NCBI GenBank assembly: GCA_021804525.1 | Contig: JAJZHJ010000001.1 | Location: 1 to 18,466, forward strand | Length of the DNA stretch: 18,466 nt | Source of the DNA: Bacteroidota bacterium | GTDB lineage: Bacteria > Bacteroidota > Bacteroidia > Bacteroidales > Paludibacteraceae | Direction: 5' to 3' | Part shown: positions 1-6,579 of the stretch, piece by piece | Numbering within the stretch: the first letter of the stretch is position 1 | Layout of the letters: each line of letters opens with the position of its first letter | Translations under genes and position numbers: made by a program | The notes under the pieces: generated by a model | Seen by the model: the letters and a program-made list of their open reading frames with translations, nothing else | Database searches by the model: none | What the model was told of the DNA's origin: nothing

Positions 1-177
1 AATTCCACGTATAGAGTTCAACGTTCGACTCCTGTTTATGAACAACCACAACGCGTAGAACGTCCTGTTTATAATGAAACACGCACTTACAACTACTCTC
101 CAAGCTATAACAATGGTGGTGGTGGTCGTAGTGAGTCGTATGGAGGTGGTGGAGGTGACCGTGGAGGACGTCGATAA
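1..177 (+). CDS. C-terminal tail of an unidentified protein rich in Gly, Arg and Tyr (5' end outside window)
   Basis: An open frame enters at base 1 and ends at TAA 175-177, giving 58 residues. The first half is polar and tyrosine-rich, with repeated short phrases of the type P-V-Y-E and P-V-Y-N-E-T-R-T-Y-N-Y. The second half turns into glycine runs (four and five Gly) broken by Arg, Ser, Asp and Tyr, and ends in G-G-R-R. Reading it as coding is supported by the uninterrupted frame and the strongly biased composition. There is no catalytic domain in the visible part, so I cannot name it. Such tails occur in exported or surface proteins and in some RNA-binding proteins. The stop is followed within 20 bases by a strong hairpin, consistent with the end of a transcript. 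Confidence 0.6.
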   Translation, partial: NSTYRVQRSTPVYEQPQRVERPVYNETRTYNYSPSYNNGGGGRSESYGGGGGDRGGRR

Positions 178-193
178 TCACAATCATAATTAT

Positions 194-236
194 AAGAGTA
201 ATTGAAATAGATGTTACAGTCTATTTCAATACTCTT
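194..236 (+). terminator. Strong 17-bp hairpin after the partial gene (terminator-like, no T-tract)
   Basis: Bases 194-211 pair with 220-236 around an 8-base loop (TGTTACAG, 212-219). Seventeen pairs form, with one bulged A. The stem is mostly A-T and no run of T follows directly; a T-rich stretch comes only about 15-25 bases later. It sits just after the stop of the partial gene and well before the next start at 317. I infer a transcript-end or RNA-stabilising structure, not a textbook intrinsic terminator. Confidence 0.45.
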
Positions 237-316
237 CTCATGAAATAATTTCTCTTTTTCATTCAGTAATTTATTAGTTATCTATTTCAGAAATAACTCA
301 CCAAATTTGCAATTAT

Positions 317-1861
317 ATGAAAACAACGCTTATTTCGATAATATCGTTACTGGTTTTTTCAGCAACAGCTTTTTCTCAAGATGGCTTTGATGCCCTAAAA
401 GCCTCTCAATATCCACTTAAGGGAACGGCACGATACATGAGTATGGGTGGCGCTTTTACAGCCTTGGGAGGAGACGCTTCATCGATTTCGCTTAATCCAG
501 CAGGATTAGGGGTTTATCGTAGTTCGGAAGTAACAGCAACACTTAACTTGCAAGACAATACTACATCTTCTTTATGGAATGGACAAAGTGGCAACGACAA
601 CAACTTTACAGCCCATTTCAACAACTTTTCTGTGGTAACTGCTTTTGACGGTAATAATCCGAATTTTAGTTCGGCATTTGGCTTTTCGTATGAACGCATT
701 AAATCTTTTAATCGTTCAGGAGTTATGAATGGGACAAGCCAATTTTCATCTATTACAGATTACATGGCTGGCTATACCAATGGAATACAGGAAAGTGATC
801 TTTCAACAGCAAATAGTAATGACCCTTACAACAATACTAATGTGCCATGGATTTCAGAGTTAGCCTATCAAAGTTACCTGATCAATCCGAATACTTCAAC
901 TACTACACCCAATCAATGGAATTCTTTGTTAGGTGCCAGTGAACATGTGACGCCTCAATATGCATTTACTGAAAACGGATATGTGGATCAATATAATTTG
1001 GGATATGGAGTCAACATCAATAATTTCGTTTATTTGGGAGCTTCCATGGGGTTTCAAGATTTGAGTTATTCAACATCAACTAATTATTTGGAATCGTTTG
1101 GGAATGGGGGCAGTATGAATTTGCAAAACCAAATATATACTTCAGGATCAGGTTTTGACGTTAAGATTGGTGCGATTGTTCGTCCAACAAATTTCTTAAG
1201 ATTAGGCATTTCATATCATTCACCTATGTTCTATTCTATGACTGATAATTATTATGCCGACATTAATTATAATACTCAATATAAGGGAACAGCTTACACT
1301 CCTTCGGAAGGTGGGTATAGCAAATATAAATTGCAAACACCTTCAGTGTTGACATTAGGCGTTGCCGGTATTATTGGACAGAAAGGATTGATTAGTTTCG
1401 ATTATGAATACGCAGATTATTCAACCATGAAACTTCGGGATGACAACAACAGTGCATTTGCTTTTAATACAGAAAATCAAGATATTAGCAACATGATGCA
1501 AGGTGTAAGTACCTATAAAATTGGAGGTGAATACCGCATCACGAATAGTTTAGCTTTAAGATTGGGGTATAACTATATCACTCCGGCCACAAAAAGTAAT
1601 GCCGTTCGCAATTTACCAAATAACACAGTCCGCACAGATCCACAATATTTTTTACAAGGCACTACACAAAACTACACTGCTGGGATTGGCTATAATTACA
1701 AAAACTGGAATTTTGACGTGGCTTATGTTTTAATGGATCAAAAGGAGAGTTTTTATCCTTATAACGACACATGGATTTACAGTGCTGCCAATACCGTACG
1801 TCCTGCTTCTTTGATAACAAAAACGAACAATTTTGTGATGACAGTTGGTGTTAGATTCTAA
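317..1861 (+). CDS. Outer-membrane beta-barrel protein, OmpP1/FadL/TodX-like family
   Basis: 514 residues. Residues 1-20 form a Sec signal peptide (Met-Lys-Thr-Thr, hydrophobic core, then A-F-S-Q), so the mature protein is exported. Residues about 36-70 hold the family signature: G-T-A-R, then M-G-G-A-F-T-A-L-G-G-D-A-S-S, then N-P-A-G-L, which is the N-terminal hatch region of FadL-like channels. The rest is rich in aromatic, Gly and Asn residues in alternating patterns expected of beta-strands, and the protein ends in V-R-F, a terminal aromatic typical of outer-membrane barrels. FadL relatives carry hydrophobic compounds across the outer membrane; Bacteroidota members are often labelled hemin receptor without direct proof, and the substrate here is unknown. 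The gene stands alone, followed 21 bases later by a terminator. I found no convincing TAnnTTTG promoter box in 237-316. Confidence 0.85.
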   Translation: MKTTLISIISLLVFSATAFSQDGFDALKASQYPLKGTARYMSMGGAFTALGGDASSISLNPAGLGVYRSSEVTATLNLQDNTTSSLWNGQSGNDNNFTAHFNNFSVVTAFDGNNPNFSSAFGFSYERIKSFNRSGVMNGTSQFSSITDYMAGYTNGIQESDLSTANSNDPYNNTNVPWISELAYQSYLINPNTSTTTPNQWNSLLGASEHVTPQYAFTENGYVDQYNLGYGVNINNFVYLGASMGFQDLSYSTSTNYLESFGNGGSMNLQNQIYTSGSGFDVKIGAIVRPTNFLRLGISYHSPMFYSMTDNYYADINYNTQYKGTAYTPSEGGYSKYKLQTPSVLTLGVAGIIGQKGLISFDYEYADYSTMKLRDDNNSAFAFNTENQDISNMMQGVSTYKIGGEYRITNSLALRLGYNYITPATKSNAVRNLPNNTVRTDPQYFLQGTTQNYTAGIGYNYKNWNFDVAYVLMDQKESFYPYNDTWIYSAANTVRPASLITKTNNFVMTVGVRF

Positions 1862-1882
1862 AGTACCTATTATGATAGATTA

Positions 1883-1912
1883 GGGTCATCTTTTGCAAGA
1901 TGACCCTTTTTT
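1883..1912 (+). terminator. Intrinsic terminator of the FadL-like gene
   Basis: GGGTCATC (1883-1890) pairs perfectly with GATGACCC (1899-1906) around an 8-base loop and is followed by six T (1907-1912). It begins 21 bases after the stop codon of the upstream gene. Stem strength plus T-run make this a standard Rho-independent terminator, and it separates the outer-membrane protein gene from the metK leader. Confidence 0.92.
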
Positions 1913-1955
1913 GATATTTTAGCGCATCAAATATCACACCAAACAAAAGATTGCT

Positions 1956-1963
1956 TATCTTTG
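1956..1963 (+). promoter_or_regulatory. Promoter -7 box of the metK transcript
   Basis: TATCTTTG matches the Bacteroidota -7 consensus TAnnTTTG at every fixed position. No clear TTG lies 19-20 bases upstream, so the -33 element is weak or absent. Its placement supports it: a start site about 5-8 bases downstream would begin the RNA just before the first stem of the riboswitch-like element (1974), giving a leader of about 213 nt. Confidence 0.55.
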
Positions 1964-1973
1964 TAACCTCGAA

Positions 1974-2022
1974 TGTGGATAGATTTGCTTGCTTGCAACC
2001 ACGGAAAAAAATGCTAAAAATG
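1974..2022 (+). ncRNA. SAM-II-like (metA motif, SAM_alpha) riboswitch core in the metK leader
   Basis: Stem P1 is TGTGG (1974-1978) with CCACG (1999-2003), four Watson-Crick pairs plus a G-U. The 20-base loop contains GATTT followed later by TTGCAA directly before the 3' P1 strand, as in the known SAM-II aptamer. An A-rich 9-base linker (2004-2012) leads to GCTAAAAA (2013-2020), matching the conserved 3' GCUAAA segment that folds back into the loop as a pseudoknot. Order, spacing and conserved bases all agree with my memory of the family, and the next gene makes SAM, which fits feedback control. I did not verify every pseudoknot pair. The 3' end lies about 160 bases before the metK start, farther than in SAM-II examples where the pseudoknot hides the ribosome site. 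Confidence 0.72.
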
Positions 2023-2182
2023 TATTGGTGATTTTTATTTTGCTTCGGCTACAACCAATATTCTCCATTTTTCTCCTTTCAAGTAACTTTTTTGATCCAT
2101 AACCATCATTCTTTGTTTATGTAATAATTAAAGAATGGAGGAGCATAGTTGAGATGAAACATGTTATTAAAATTGTAGAAAA
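2023..2182 (+). promoter_or_regulatory. Rest of the metK leader: two hairpins, a competing pairing and a detached Shine-Dalgarno-like run
   Basis: Hairpin A pairs TATTGGT (2023-2029) with ACCAATA (2054-2060); its loop contains GC-TTCG-GC (2042-2049), a UUCG tetraloop. Hairpin B pairs CATTCTTT (2107-2114) with AAAGAATG (2130-2137). CTCCATT (2063-2069) can instead pair with AATGGAG (2134-2140), which would break hairpin B. GGAGGAG (2137-2143) looks like a Shine-Dalgarno site but is about 40 bases upstream of the metK ATG. No T-run follows either hairpin, so neither looks like an intrinsic terminator. I infer that this stretch may be the expression platform of the upstream riboswitch; the mechanism is not evident. 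Confidence 0.4.
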
Positions 2183-3478
2183 ATGGAATCAAATCATTAT
2201 TTATTTACTTCTGAATCTGTTTCAGAAGGTCATCCTGATAAGGTGGCAGATCAAATTTCAGATGCTATTGTTGATGCTTTTTTAGCTTTTGATCCCAATT
2301 CAAAAGTTGCATGTGAAACGTTAGTAACTACAGGACAAGTGGTTATTGCTGGAGAAGTAAAATCAAGTACTTATATCGATGTTCAAGAAATTACTCGAGG
2401 TGTAATTAATCGCATTGGATATACCAAAAGCGAATACAAATTTGATGGTGATTCTTGTGGTATTTTGTCAGCTATTCACGAGCAATCTGATGATATCAAT
2501 CGAGGAGTAGAACGTGAAAATCCTATGGATCAAGGAGCAGGTGATCAAGGTATGATGTTTGGTTATGCTACGAACGAAACAGACAATTATATGCCACTTT
2601 CTTTGGATTTATCACATCAATTATTGATTGAATTAGCTTCAATTAGGCGAGAAGGAGTAGAAATGACTTATTTACGACCTGATGCTAAATCTCAAGTCAC
2701 AGTTGAATACAATGAAAAAAACATACCTGTTCGTATTCATACTATTGTAATTTCAACGCAACACGATGAATTTATTCAAGCCGGCAATGGGAAAAACCAA
2801 CAGCAGGCTGATGAAGAAATGGTTGCTCACATCAAAACTGATATCATAAATATTCTTATTCCACGTGTTGTTGCTAAAAATCCGGTTGTGAAATCACTGT
2901 TAGACGAGTTCTATATTTTGCATGTCAACCCTACTGGGAAATTTGTTATTGGAGGTCCTCACGGAGATACAGGGTTGACTGGACGTAAAATTATTGTTGA
3001 TACCTATGGTGGAAAAGGTGCTCATGGAGGAGGAGCTTTTTCAGGGAAAGACCCATCCAAAGTTGATCGTTCGGCAGCCTATGCAGCGCGTCATATTGCA
3101 AAAAATGCTGTTGCAGCAGGTGTTTCAGATGAAATTTTAGTACAAGTTTCGTATGCTATTGGAGTTGCTAAGCCTTTAAGTATTTATGTGAACACGTATG
3201 GCAAATCCCATGTTACTCTGACTGATGAGGAAATTGCAGAACAATTGGACAAACTTTTTGATCTTCGGCCAAAAGCGATTGAGGAACGATTGAAATTACG
3301 TAATCCAATTTATTCTGAAACAGCATCTTACGGGCACATGGGAAGAGAGCCACGCGTAGTAAAAAAGGCATTTACATCACGTTATTCAGAATCTATTGAA
3401 ATCGAAGTGGAGTTATTCACATGGGAAAAGCTGGATTACGTAAATGCAATTCGTTCTGCGTTTTCATTAAATAGCTAA
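2183..3478 (+). CDS. metK: S-adenosylmethionine synthetase (methionine adenosyltransferase)
   Basis: 431 residues, the length seen in Bacteroidota MetK (E. coli is about 384). It joins methionine and ATP to make S-adenosylmethionine with release of phosphate and diphosphate, in the cytoplasm. The N-terminal S-E-G-H-P-D-K (14-20) supplies the ATP-binding histidine; [12 protein letters not shown] (118-129) is the first signature; [13 protein letters not shown] (257-269) and the glycine-rich G-G-G-A-F-S-G-K-D loop (282-290) form the methionine and phosphate site. All expected residues are intact. The ATG is preceded by an A-rich stretch, as is usual in this phylum. The gene is monocistronic by position, and its leader carries a SAM-II-like element, so SAM feedback on its own synthesis is likely. 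Confidence 0.97.
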   Translation: MESNHYLFTSESVSEGHPDKVADQISDAIVDAFLAFDPNSKVACETLVTTGQVVIAGEVKSSTYIDVQEITRGVINRIGYTKSEYKFDGDSCGILSAIHEQSDDINRGVERENPMDQGAGDQGMMFGYATNETDNYMPLSLDLSHQLLIELASIRREGVEMTYLRPDAKSQVTVEYNEKNIPVRIHTIVISTQHDEFIQAGNGKNQQQADEEMVAHIKTDIINILIPRVVAKNPVVKSLLDEFYILHVNPTGKFVIGGPHGDTGLTGRKIIVDTYGGKGAHGGGAFSGKDPSKVDRSAAYAARHIAKNAVAAGVSDEILVQVSYAIGVAKPLSIYVNTYGKSHVTLTDEEIAEQLDKLFDLRPKAIEERLKLRNPIYSETASYGHMGREPRVVKKAFTSRYSESIEIEVELFTWEKLDYVNAIRSAFSLNS

Positions 3479-3513
3479 GTATCTCATTTTTTTTGGAAAT
3501 AATTTAGTTCGAG

Positions 3514-3545
3514 TTTGGATAATCATTGATTATTCATTATTTTTG
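3514..3545 (+). promoter_or_regulatory. Promoter for greA
   Basis: TTTG (3514-3517), a 20-base spacer, then TATTTTTG (3538-3545). Both elements match the Bacteroidota consensus (TTTG and TAnnTTTG) at the proper spacing. Transcription would begin near 3550, giving a leader of about 100 nt before the greA start, and that leader includes a terminator hairpin. Confidence 0.68.
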
Positions 3546-3583
3546 CCAGCGTTTAGATTATAAGAGACATGAAATATAGATAT

Positions 3584-3620
3584 AAAGAGTTCCGGCTAAG
3601 GTCGGAATTCTTTTTGTTTT
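3584..3620 (+). terminator. Intrinsic terminator inside the greA leader (possible attenuator)
   Basis: GAGTTCCG (3587-3594) pairs with CGGAATTC (3603-3610), with one G-U pair, around the loop GCTAAGGT; AAA (3584-3586) can extend the stem into the T-run. TTTTTGTTTT (3611-3620) follows. It ends about 28 bases before the greA start and lies downstream of the greA promoter at 3514-3545. It could end metK read-through, but any transcript from the greA promoter must also pass it, so control of greA by premature termination is plausible. Confidence 0.72.
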
Positions 3621-3648
3621 AGATTAGTAAATAACAAAATAAACTACC

Positions 3649-4119
3649 ATGGCAACATCGTATATGACCCAAGAGGGCTATAAGAAACTTTTGGAAGAGT
3701 TAAATCAGATGGAGAATGTACAAAGACCTGCCATTTCACGACAAATTGCAGAAGCTCGCGACAAAGGAGATCTCTCGGAAAATGCTGAATATGATGCAGC
3801 AAAAGAAGCTCAGGGAATGTTAGAAATGAAAATTGCCAAGTTAAAAGAGTCTGTTGCAAATGCAAGGTTTCTCGATGAAAAGAATTTGAATACGGATACT
3901 GTGCAAATTCTGAACAAAGTAAAGATCAAAAACACAAGCAATGGGCAAGCTATGACTTATATGATCGTTTCAGAATCAGAAGCGAACCTCAAAGCAGGGA
4001 AGCTTTCTATAAACACACCGATAGCACAAGGTCTTTTGGGCAAAAAGGTAGGAGACTTTGTTGAAGTGAAGGTTCCTTCAGGATTAATTCGATTTGAAAT
4101 TATCGAAATATCATTGTAA
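3649..4119 (+). CDS. greA: Transcription elongation factor GreA
   Basis: 156 residues, the usual GreA length. GreA enters the secondary channel of RNA polymerase and triggers cleavage of backtracked RNA. Residues about 1-75 form the antiparallel coiled coil; the tip carries G-D-L-S-E-N-A-E-Y (40-48) with Asp41 and Glu44 at the same positions as the catalytic acidic pair of E. coli GreA. Residues about 80-156 are the FKBP-like C-terminal domain, with the typical S-P-like late motif seen here as I-N-T-P-I-A-Q-G-L-L-G-K and G-D-F-V-E-V. The start context is A-rich. It is followed 25 bases later by a HIT-family gene on the same strand, so the two probably share a transcript. Its leader contains a terminator hairpin. 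Confidence 0.97.
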   Translation: MATSYMTQEGYKKLLEELNQMENVQRPAISRQIAEARDKGDLSENAEYDAAKEAQGMLEMKIAKLKESVANARFLDEKNLNTDTVQILNKVKIKNTSNGQAMTYMIVSESEANLKAGKLSINTPIAQGLLGKKVGDFVEVKVPSGLIRFEIIEISL

Positions 4120-4144
4120 TATATTGATAATTAAAATTAATGAT

Positions 4145-4543
4145 ATGGCTACTATTTTTTCGCGCATCATTTCAGGGGAAATTCCTTGTTATAAAATAGC
4201 AGAGGACGAACAGTTTTTTGCGTTTCTTGACATCAATCCGTTGGCAAAAGGGCACACATTAGTTGTCCCAAAAATTGAACAAGATTATTTTTTCGATCTT
4301 GATGATGAAACGTTGCAAGCATATATTGTTTTTGCAAAAAAAGTGGCTTCAGCCATCACTAAAGCCATTTCTTGTCAACGAGTCGGGCTGGCTGTCATTG
4401 GATTAGATGTTCCTCATGCCCATATTCATCTTGTTCCTTTGAATACAGCTAATGACATTAATTTCGCCAAACAAAAATTATCATTGTCATCGGAAGAAAT
4501 GCAAACTATAGCTTCTTCAATTCAAGAAAAGATAAATTTTTGA
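4145..4543 (+). CDS. HIT (histidine triad) family nucleotide-binding hydrolase, HinT-like
   Basis: 132 residues from the ATG at 4145. I chose this start because M-A-T-I-F-S-R-I-I-S-G-E-I-P is the canonical N-terminus of bacterial HIT proteins; an in-frame ATG at 4094 would overlap greA and add 17 non-conserved residues. The family cleaves phosphoramidate or phosphoester bonds on AMP. D-I-N-P-L-A-K-G-H-T-L-V-V-P-K (29-43) is the nucleotide-binding strand, and V-P-H-A-H-I-H-L-V-P (89-98) is the triad, with His91, His93 and His95; His93 is expected to be the nucleophile. It is probably co-transcribed with greA. Its stop codon abuts the stop codon of fmt on the other strand with no spacer base. 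Confidence 0.94.
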   Translation: MATIFSRIISGEIPCYKIAEDEQFFAFLDINPLAKGHTLVVPKIEQDYFFDLDDETLQAYIVFAKKVASAITKAISCQRVGLAVIGLDVPHAHIHLVPLNTANDINFAKQKLSLSSEEMQTIASSIQEKINF

Positions 4544-5506
4544 TTATTCCATTTTGGCATCTTCATCTAACGTATAACCTCTCAAAAAATCTTCAATAGG
4601 CATTCTTTTTTTACCTGATAATTGAAGATTTTTTATGTGTATAAATCCATTACAAACAGCAACTTTCATTACTTTTTTATGGTCAGTAACAATGGTTCCA
4701 TAAGGTAATTGATGTGTTGTAGCTTCTTTTTCGGATGCAAAAATCTTTACGTTGTAGGTCTTCGAATCTGATAACATCAAATTAGACCAAGCGGCAGGGT
4801 AGGGGGAAAGACCTCGAATAAAGTTATAAATTACTTTCACTTGTTGTGACCAGTCAATACGGCAAGTGTCAGTAAAAAGCTTTGGAGCAGGATTTTGTAT
4901 GATATCATTAGATTGTTTGATAGTAGTAATTGGATTTTCAGTAAGAATCATATCAATGGTGTCAATCACCAATTTTGCTCCTTCAATCATCATGCGATCG
5001 TGAAGGTCACCTGCAGAATCTTGCTCATTGATAGCAATTTTCTTTTGAAGAATAATTTCTCCAGTGTCAATTTCGTGCGAAAGATAAAACGTAGTAACAC
5101 CTGTTTCAGTTTCACCGTTGATGATTGCCCAATTTATTGGAGCGGCACCTCGATAGGATGGCAAAAGCGAAGCATGAAGATTAAAAGTGCCAAACCGAGG
5201 GAGGCTCCAAACAATATCTGGCAACATGCGAAAAGCTACTACTATCTGTAAATCAGGATGCAAATTTGTGAGAGCTTTCAAAAAAACAGGATCTTTTAAT
5301 TTTTCAGGTTGCAGCAAGTACAAACCATGTTCGGTTGCAAATTTTTTCACAGCAGACATTTGAATTTTTTGCCCTCTTCCAGCGGGTTTGTCCGGTGAAG
5401 TAATTACTGCAACGACTTGATATTTATTGTGAATGAGTAATCGTAAACTTTCAACCGCAAAATCGGGAGTTCCCATAAATACGATTCTCAAATCTGTTTT
5501 ATTCAT
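4544..5506 (-). CDS. fmt: Methionyl-tRNA formyltransferase
   Basis: 320 residues, normal for the family. It transfers a formyl group from 10-formyltetrahydrofolate to methionyl initiator tRNA, enabling bacterial translation initiation. R-I-V-F-M-G-T-P-D-F-A (7-17) opens the Rossmann-like catalytic domain; F-N-L-H-A-S-L-L-P-S-Y-R-G-A-A-P (108-123) and H-E-I-D-T-G-E-I (144-151) contain Asn109, His111 and Asp147, aligning with the catalytic Asn, His and Asp of E. coli Fmt. The C-terminal part (about 205-320) is the OB-fold that contacts tRNA, including F-I-R-G-L-S-P-Y-P-A-A-W. It starts 4 bases after the nadK stop, so nadK and fmt form one operon, with fmt second. The 3' end is directly apposed to the HIT gene. 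Confidence 0.96.
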   Translation of the reverse strand: MNKTDLRIVFMGTPDFAVESLRLLIHNKYQVVAVITSPDKPAGRGQKIQMSAVKKFATEHGLYLLQPEKLKDPVFLKALTNLHPDLQIVVAFRMLPDIVWSLPRFGTFNLHASLLPSYRGAAPINWAIINGETETGVTTFYLSHEIDTGEIILQKKIAINEQDSAGDLHDRMMIEGAKLVIDTIDMILTENPITTIKQSNDIIQNPAPKLFTDTCRIDWSQQVKVIYNFIRGLSPYPAAWSNLMLSDSKTYNVKIFASEKEATTHQLPYGTIVTDHKKVMKVAVCNGFIHIKNLQLSGKKRMPIEDFLRGYTLDEDAKME

Positions 5507-5510
5507 TGGT

Positions 5511-6407
5511 TCAATTGTTGTTTGTTGAAAAATTTTCGCTACGTTTATCGACGCCCCACATTAATTTGTTTTTAAGCGTATTAAAAAAAGTGTGATGAGC
5601 TTGCTTTGCTACCCGAATGGTATAATCAGCTTTACGAATGAATAATTTTTCGTCATGATCAAAAACAGAAGACCTTCCATCAAGTGCTACTAAAAAACTA
5701 TTAGTGCGACTTTTTACTTGAATTTCTAATTCCCAGCTATCAGGAATAATAAGAGGTCGAATGTTTAATGAATGAGAAGCAACTGGTGCCAAAATAAAAT
5801 TATTTGCTTGTGGCACCACGATGGGGCCTCCCACACTCATTGAATATGCCGTCGATCCGGTAGGTGTTGCAATTAGCAAACCATCAGCACGATATGTATT
5901 TAATTCTTCTCCATTCACTTTAACTTGTATGGCAATCATTGAGGAACTATCTTGTTTTAGCAAAGCAATTTCGTTCAATGCAAAAGAAGATGGAGCCCAG
6001 TCTTGATGCGTTGACTGTAATTCTAAAACGCTTCTTTCTTCGATAAAATATTGGTTACTAACAATTTTATCCAAAGCCAATTCCATTTCGTTATCTGCTA
6101 CATCAGCTAAAAACCCCAATCTTCCCATATTAATGCCTAAAATAGGAATTTTTGAAGCTCCAATATGCATGGCAGTATTTAAAAAAGTGCCATCGCCACC
6201 TAAACTTAATGCAAAATCAGCTTGCTCGGGAATTGCTTCAAAAGATTTATTAATTTCTGGAAAAGGAGATTTGTGAAGTTTAAGAAATTCATAAAACGAC
6301 CTTTCAATCCAAACGTCGACTTGTTTCTGTCTTAAGAAAGTCACTAATTGATAGGCTGACAAAGCAACATCGGGACGATATGAGTTGCCAAAAAGTAGTA
6401 TTTTCAT
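5511..6407 (-). CDS. nadK: NAD kinase
   Basis: 298 residues. It phosphorylates NAD to NADP, using ATP or polyphosphate depending on the enzyme, in the cytoplasm. S-L-G-G-D-G-T-F-L (68-76) is the diacylglycerol-kinase-like glycine motif with catalytic Asp72. G-I-N-M-G-R-L-G-F-L (91-100), N145-E146 and T-P-T-G-S-T-A-Y-S (181-189) with the following V-G-G-P are the standard NAD-binding segments, all intact. It is the first gene of a minus-strand pair with fmt. It is transcribed away from pdxJ; I saw no exact TAnnTTTG box in its 5' region (6408-6580), only a one-mismatch box at 6559-6566, so its promoter is unassigned. Confidence 0.96.
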   Translation of the reverse strand: MKILLFGNSYRPDVALSAYQLVTFLRQKQVDVWIERSFYEFLKLHKSPFPEINKSFEAIPEQADFALSLGGDGTFLNTAMHIGASKIPILGINMGRLGFLADVADNEMELALDKIVSNQYFIEERSVLELQSTHQDWAPSSFALNEIALLKQDSSSMIAIQVKVNGEELNTYRADGLLIATPTGSTAYSMSVGGPIVVPQANNFILAPVASHSLNIRPLIIPDSWELEIQVKSRTNSFLVALDGRSSVFDHDEKLFIRKADYTIRVAKQAHHTFFNTLKNKLMWGVDKRSENFSTNNN

Positions 6408-6479
6408 TTCACAAATAGTAATCGTAAGATAAATGATATGTAAAACCTGTTTTATTAGGCTTTTTAAGAGCTGTAAGGC

Positions 6480-6509
6480 TTGGACGATGACTCTTTTTTC
6501 TTAACTTTG
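6480..6509 (+). promoter_or_regulatory. Promoter for pdxJ and the genes after it
   Basis: TTG (6480-6482), a 19-base spacer and TAACTTTG (6502-6509) match the Bacteroidota promoter pattern TTG-N19-TAnnTTTG at every fixed base. Transcription would start near 6515, about 65 bases before the pdxJ ATG. It lies in the 172-base divergent gap between nadK and pdxJ. Confidence 0.75.
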
Positions 6510-6579
6510 CTGCCTTAGAGATTGCCTATGCAAAGAAACAAAATGCAACTCAAACTCACAAATAAAGCGAACCTATTTA

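Noticed and set aside
4094..4144. Longer version of the HIT gene starting at an ATG inside greA
   Set aside because: The extra 17 residues are not HIT-like and overlap greA, while the ATG at 4145 begins the canonical HIT N-terminus.
4895..5251. 118-codon plus-strand open frame inside fmt
   Set aside because: It is antisense to a fully conserved fmt reading frame and has no recognisable domain.
6559..6566. Near-match to a minus-strand -7 box that could serve nadK
   Set aside because: It has one mismatch, lies within the pdxJ leader and has no recognisable -33 element.
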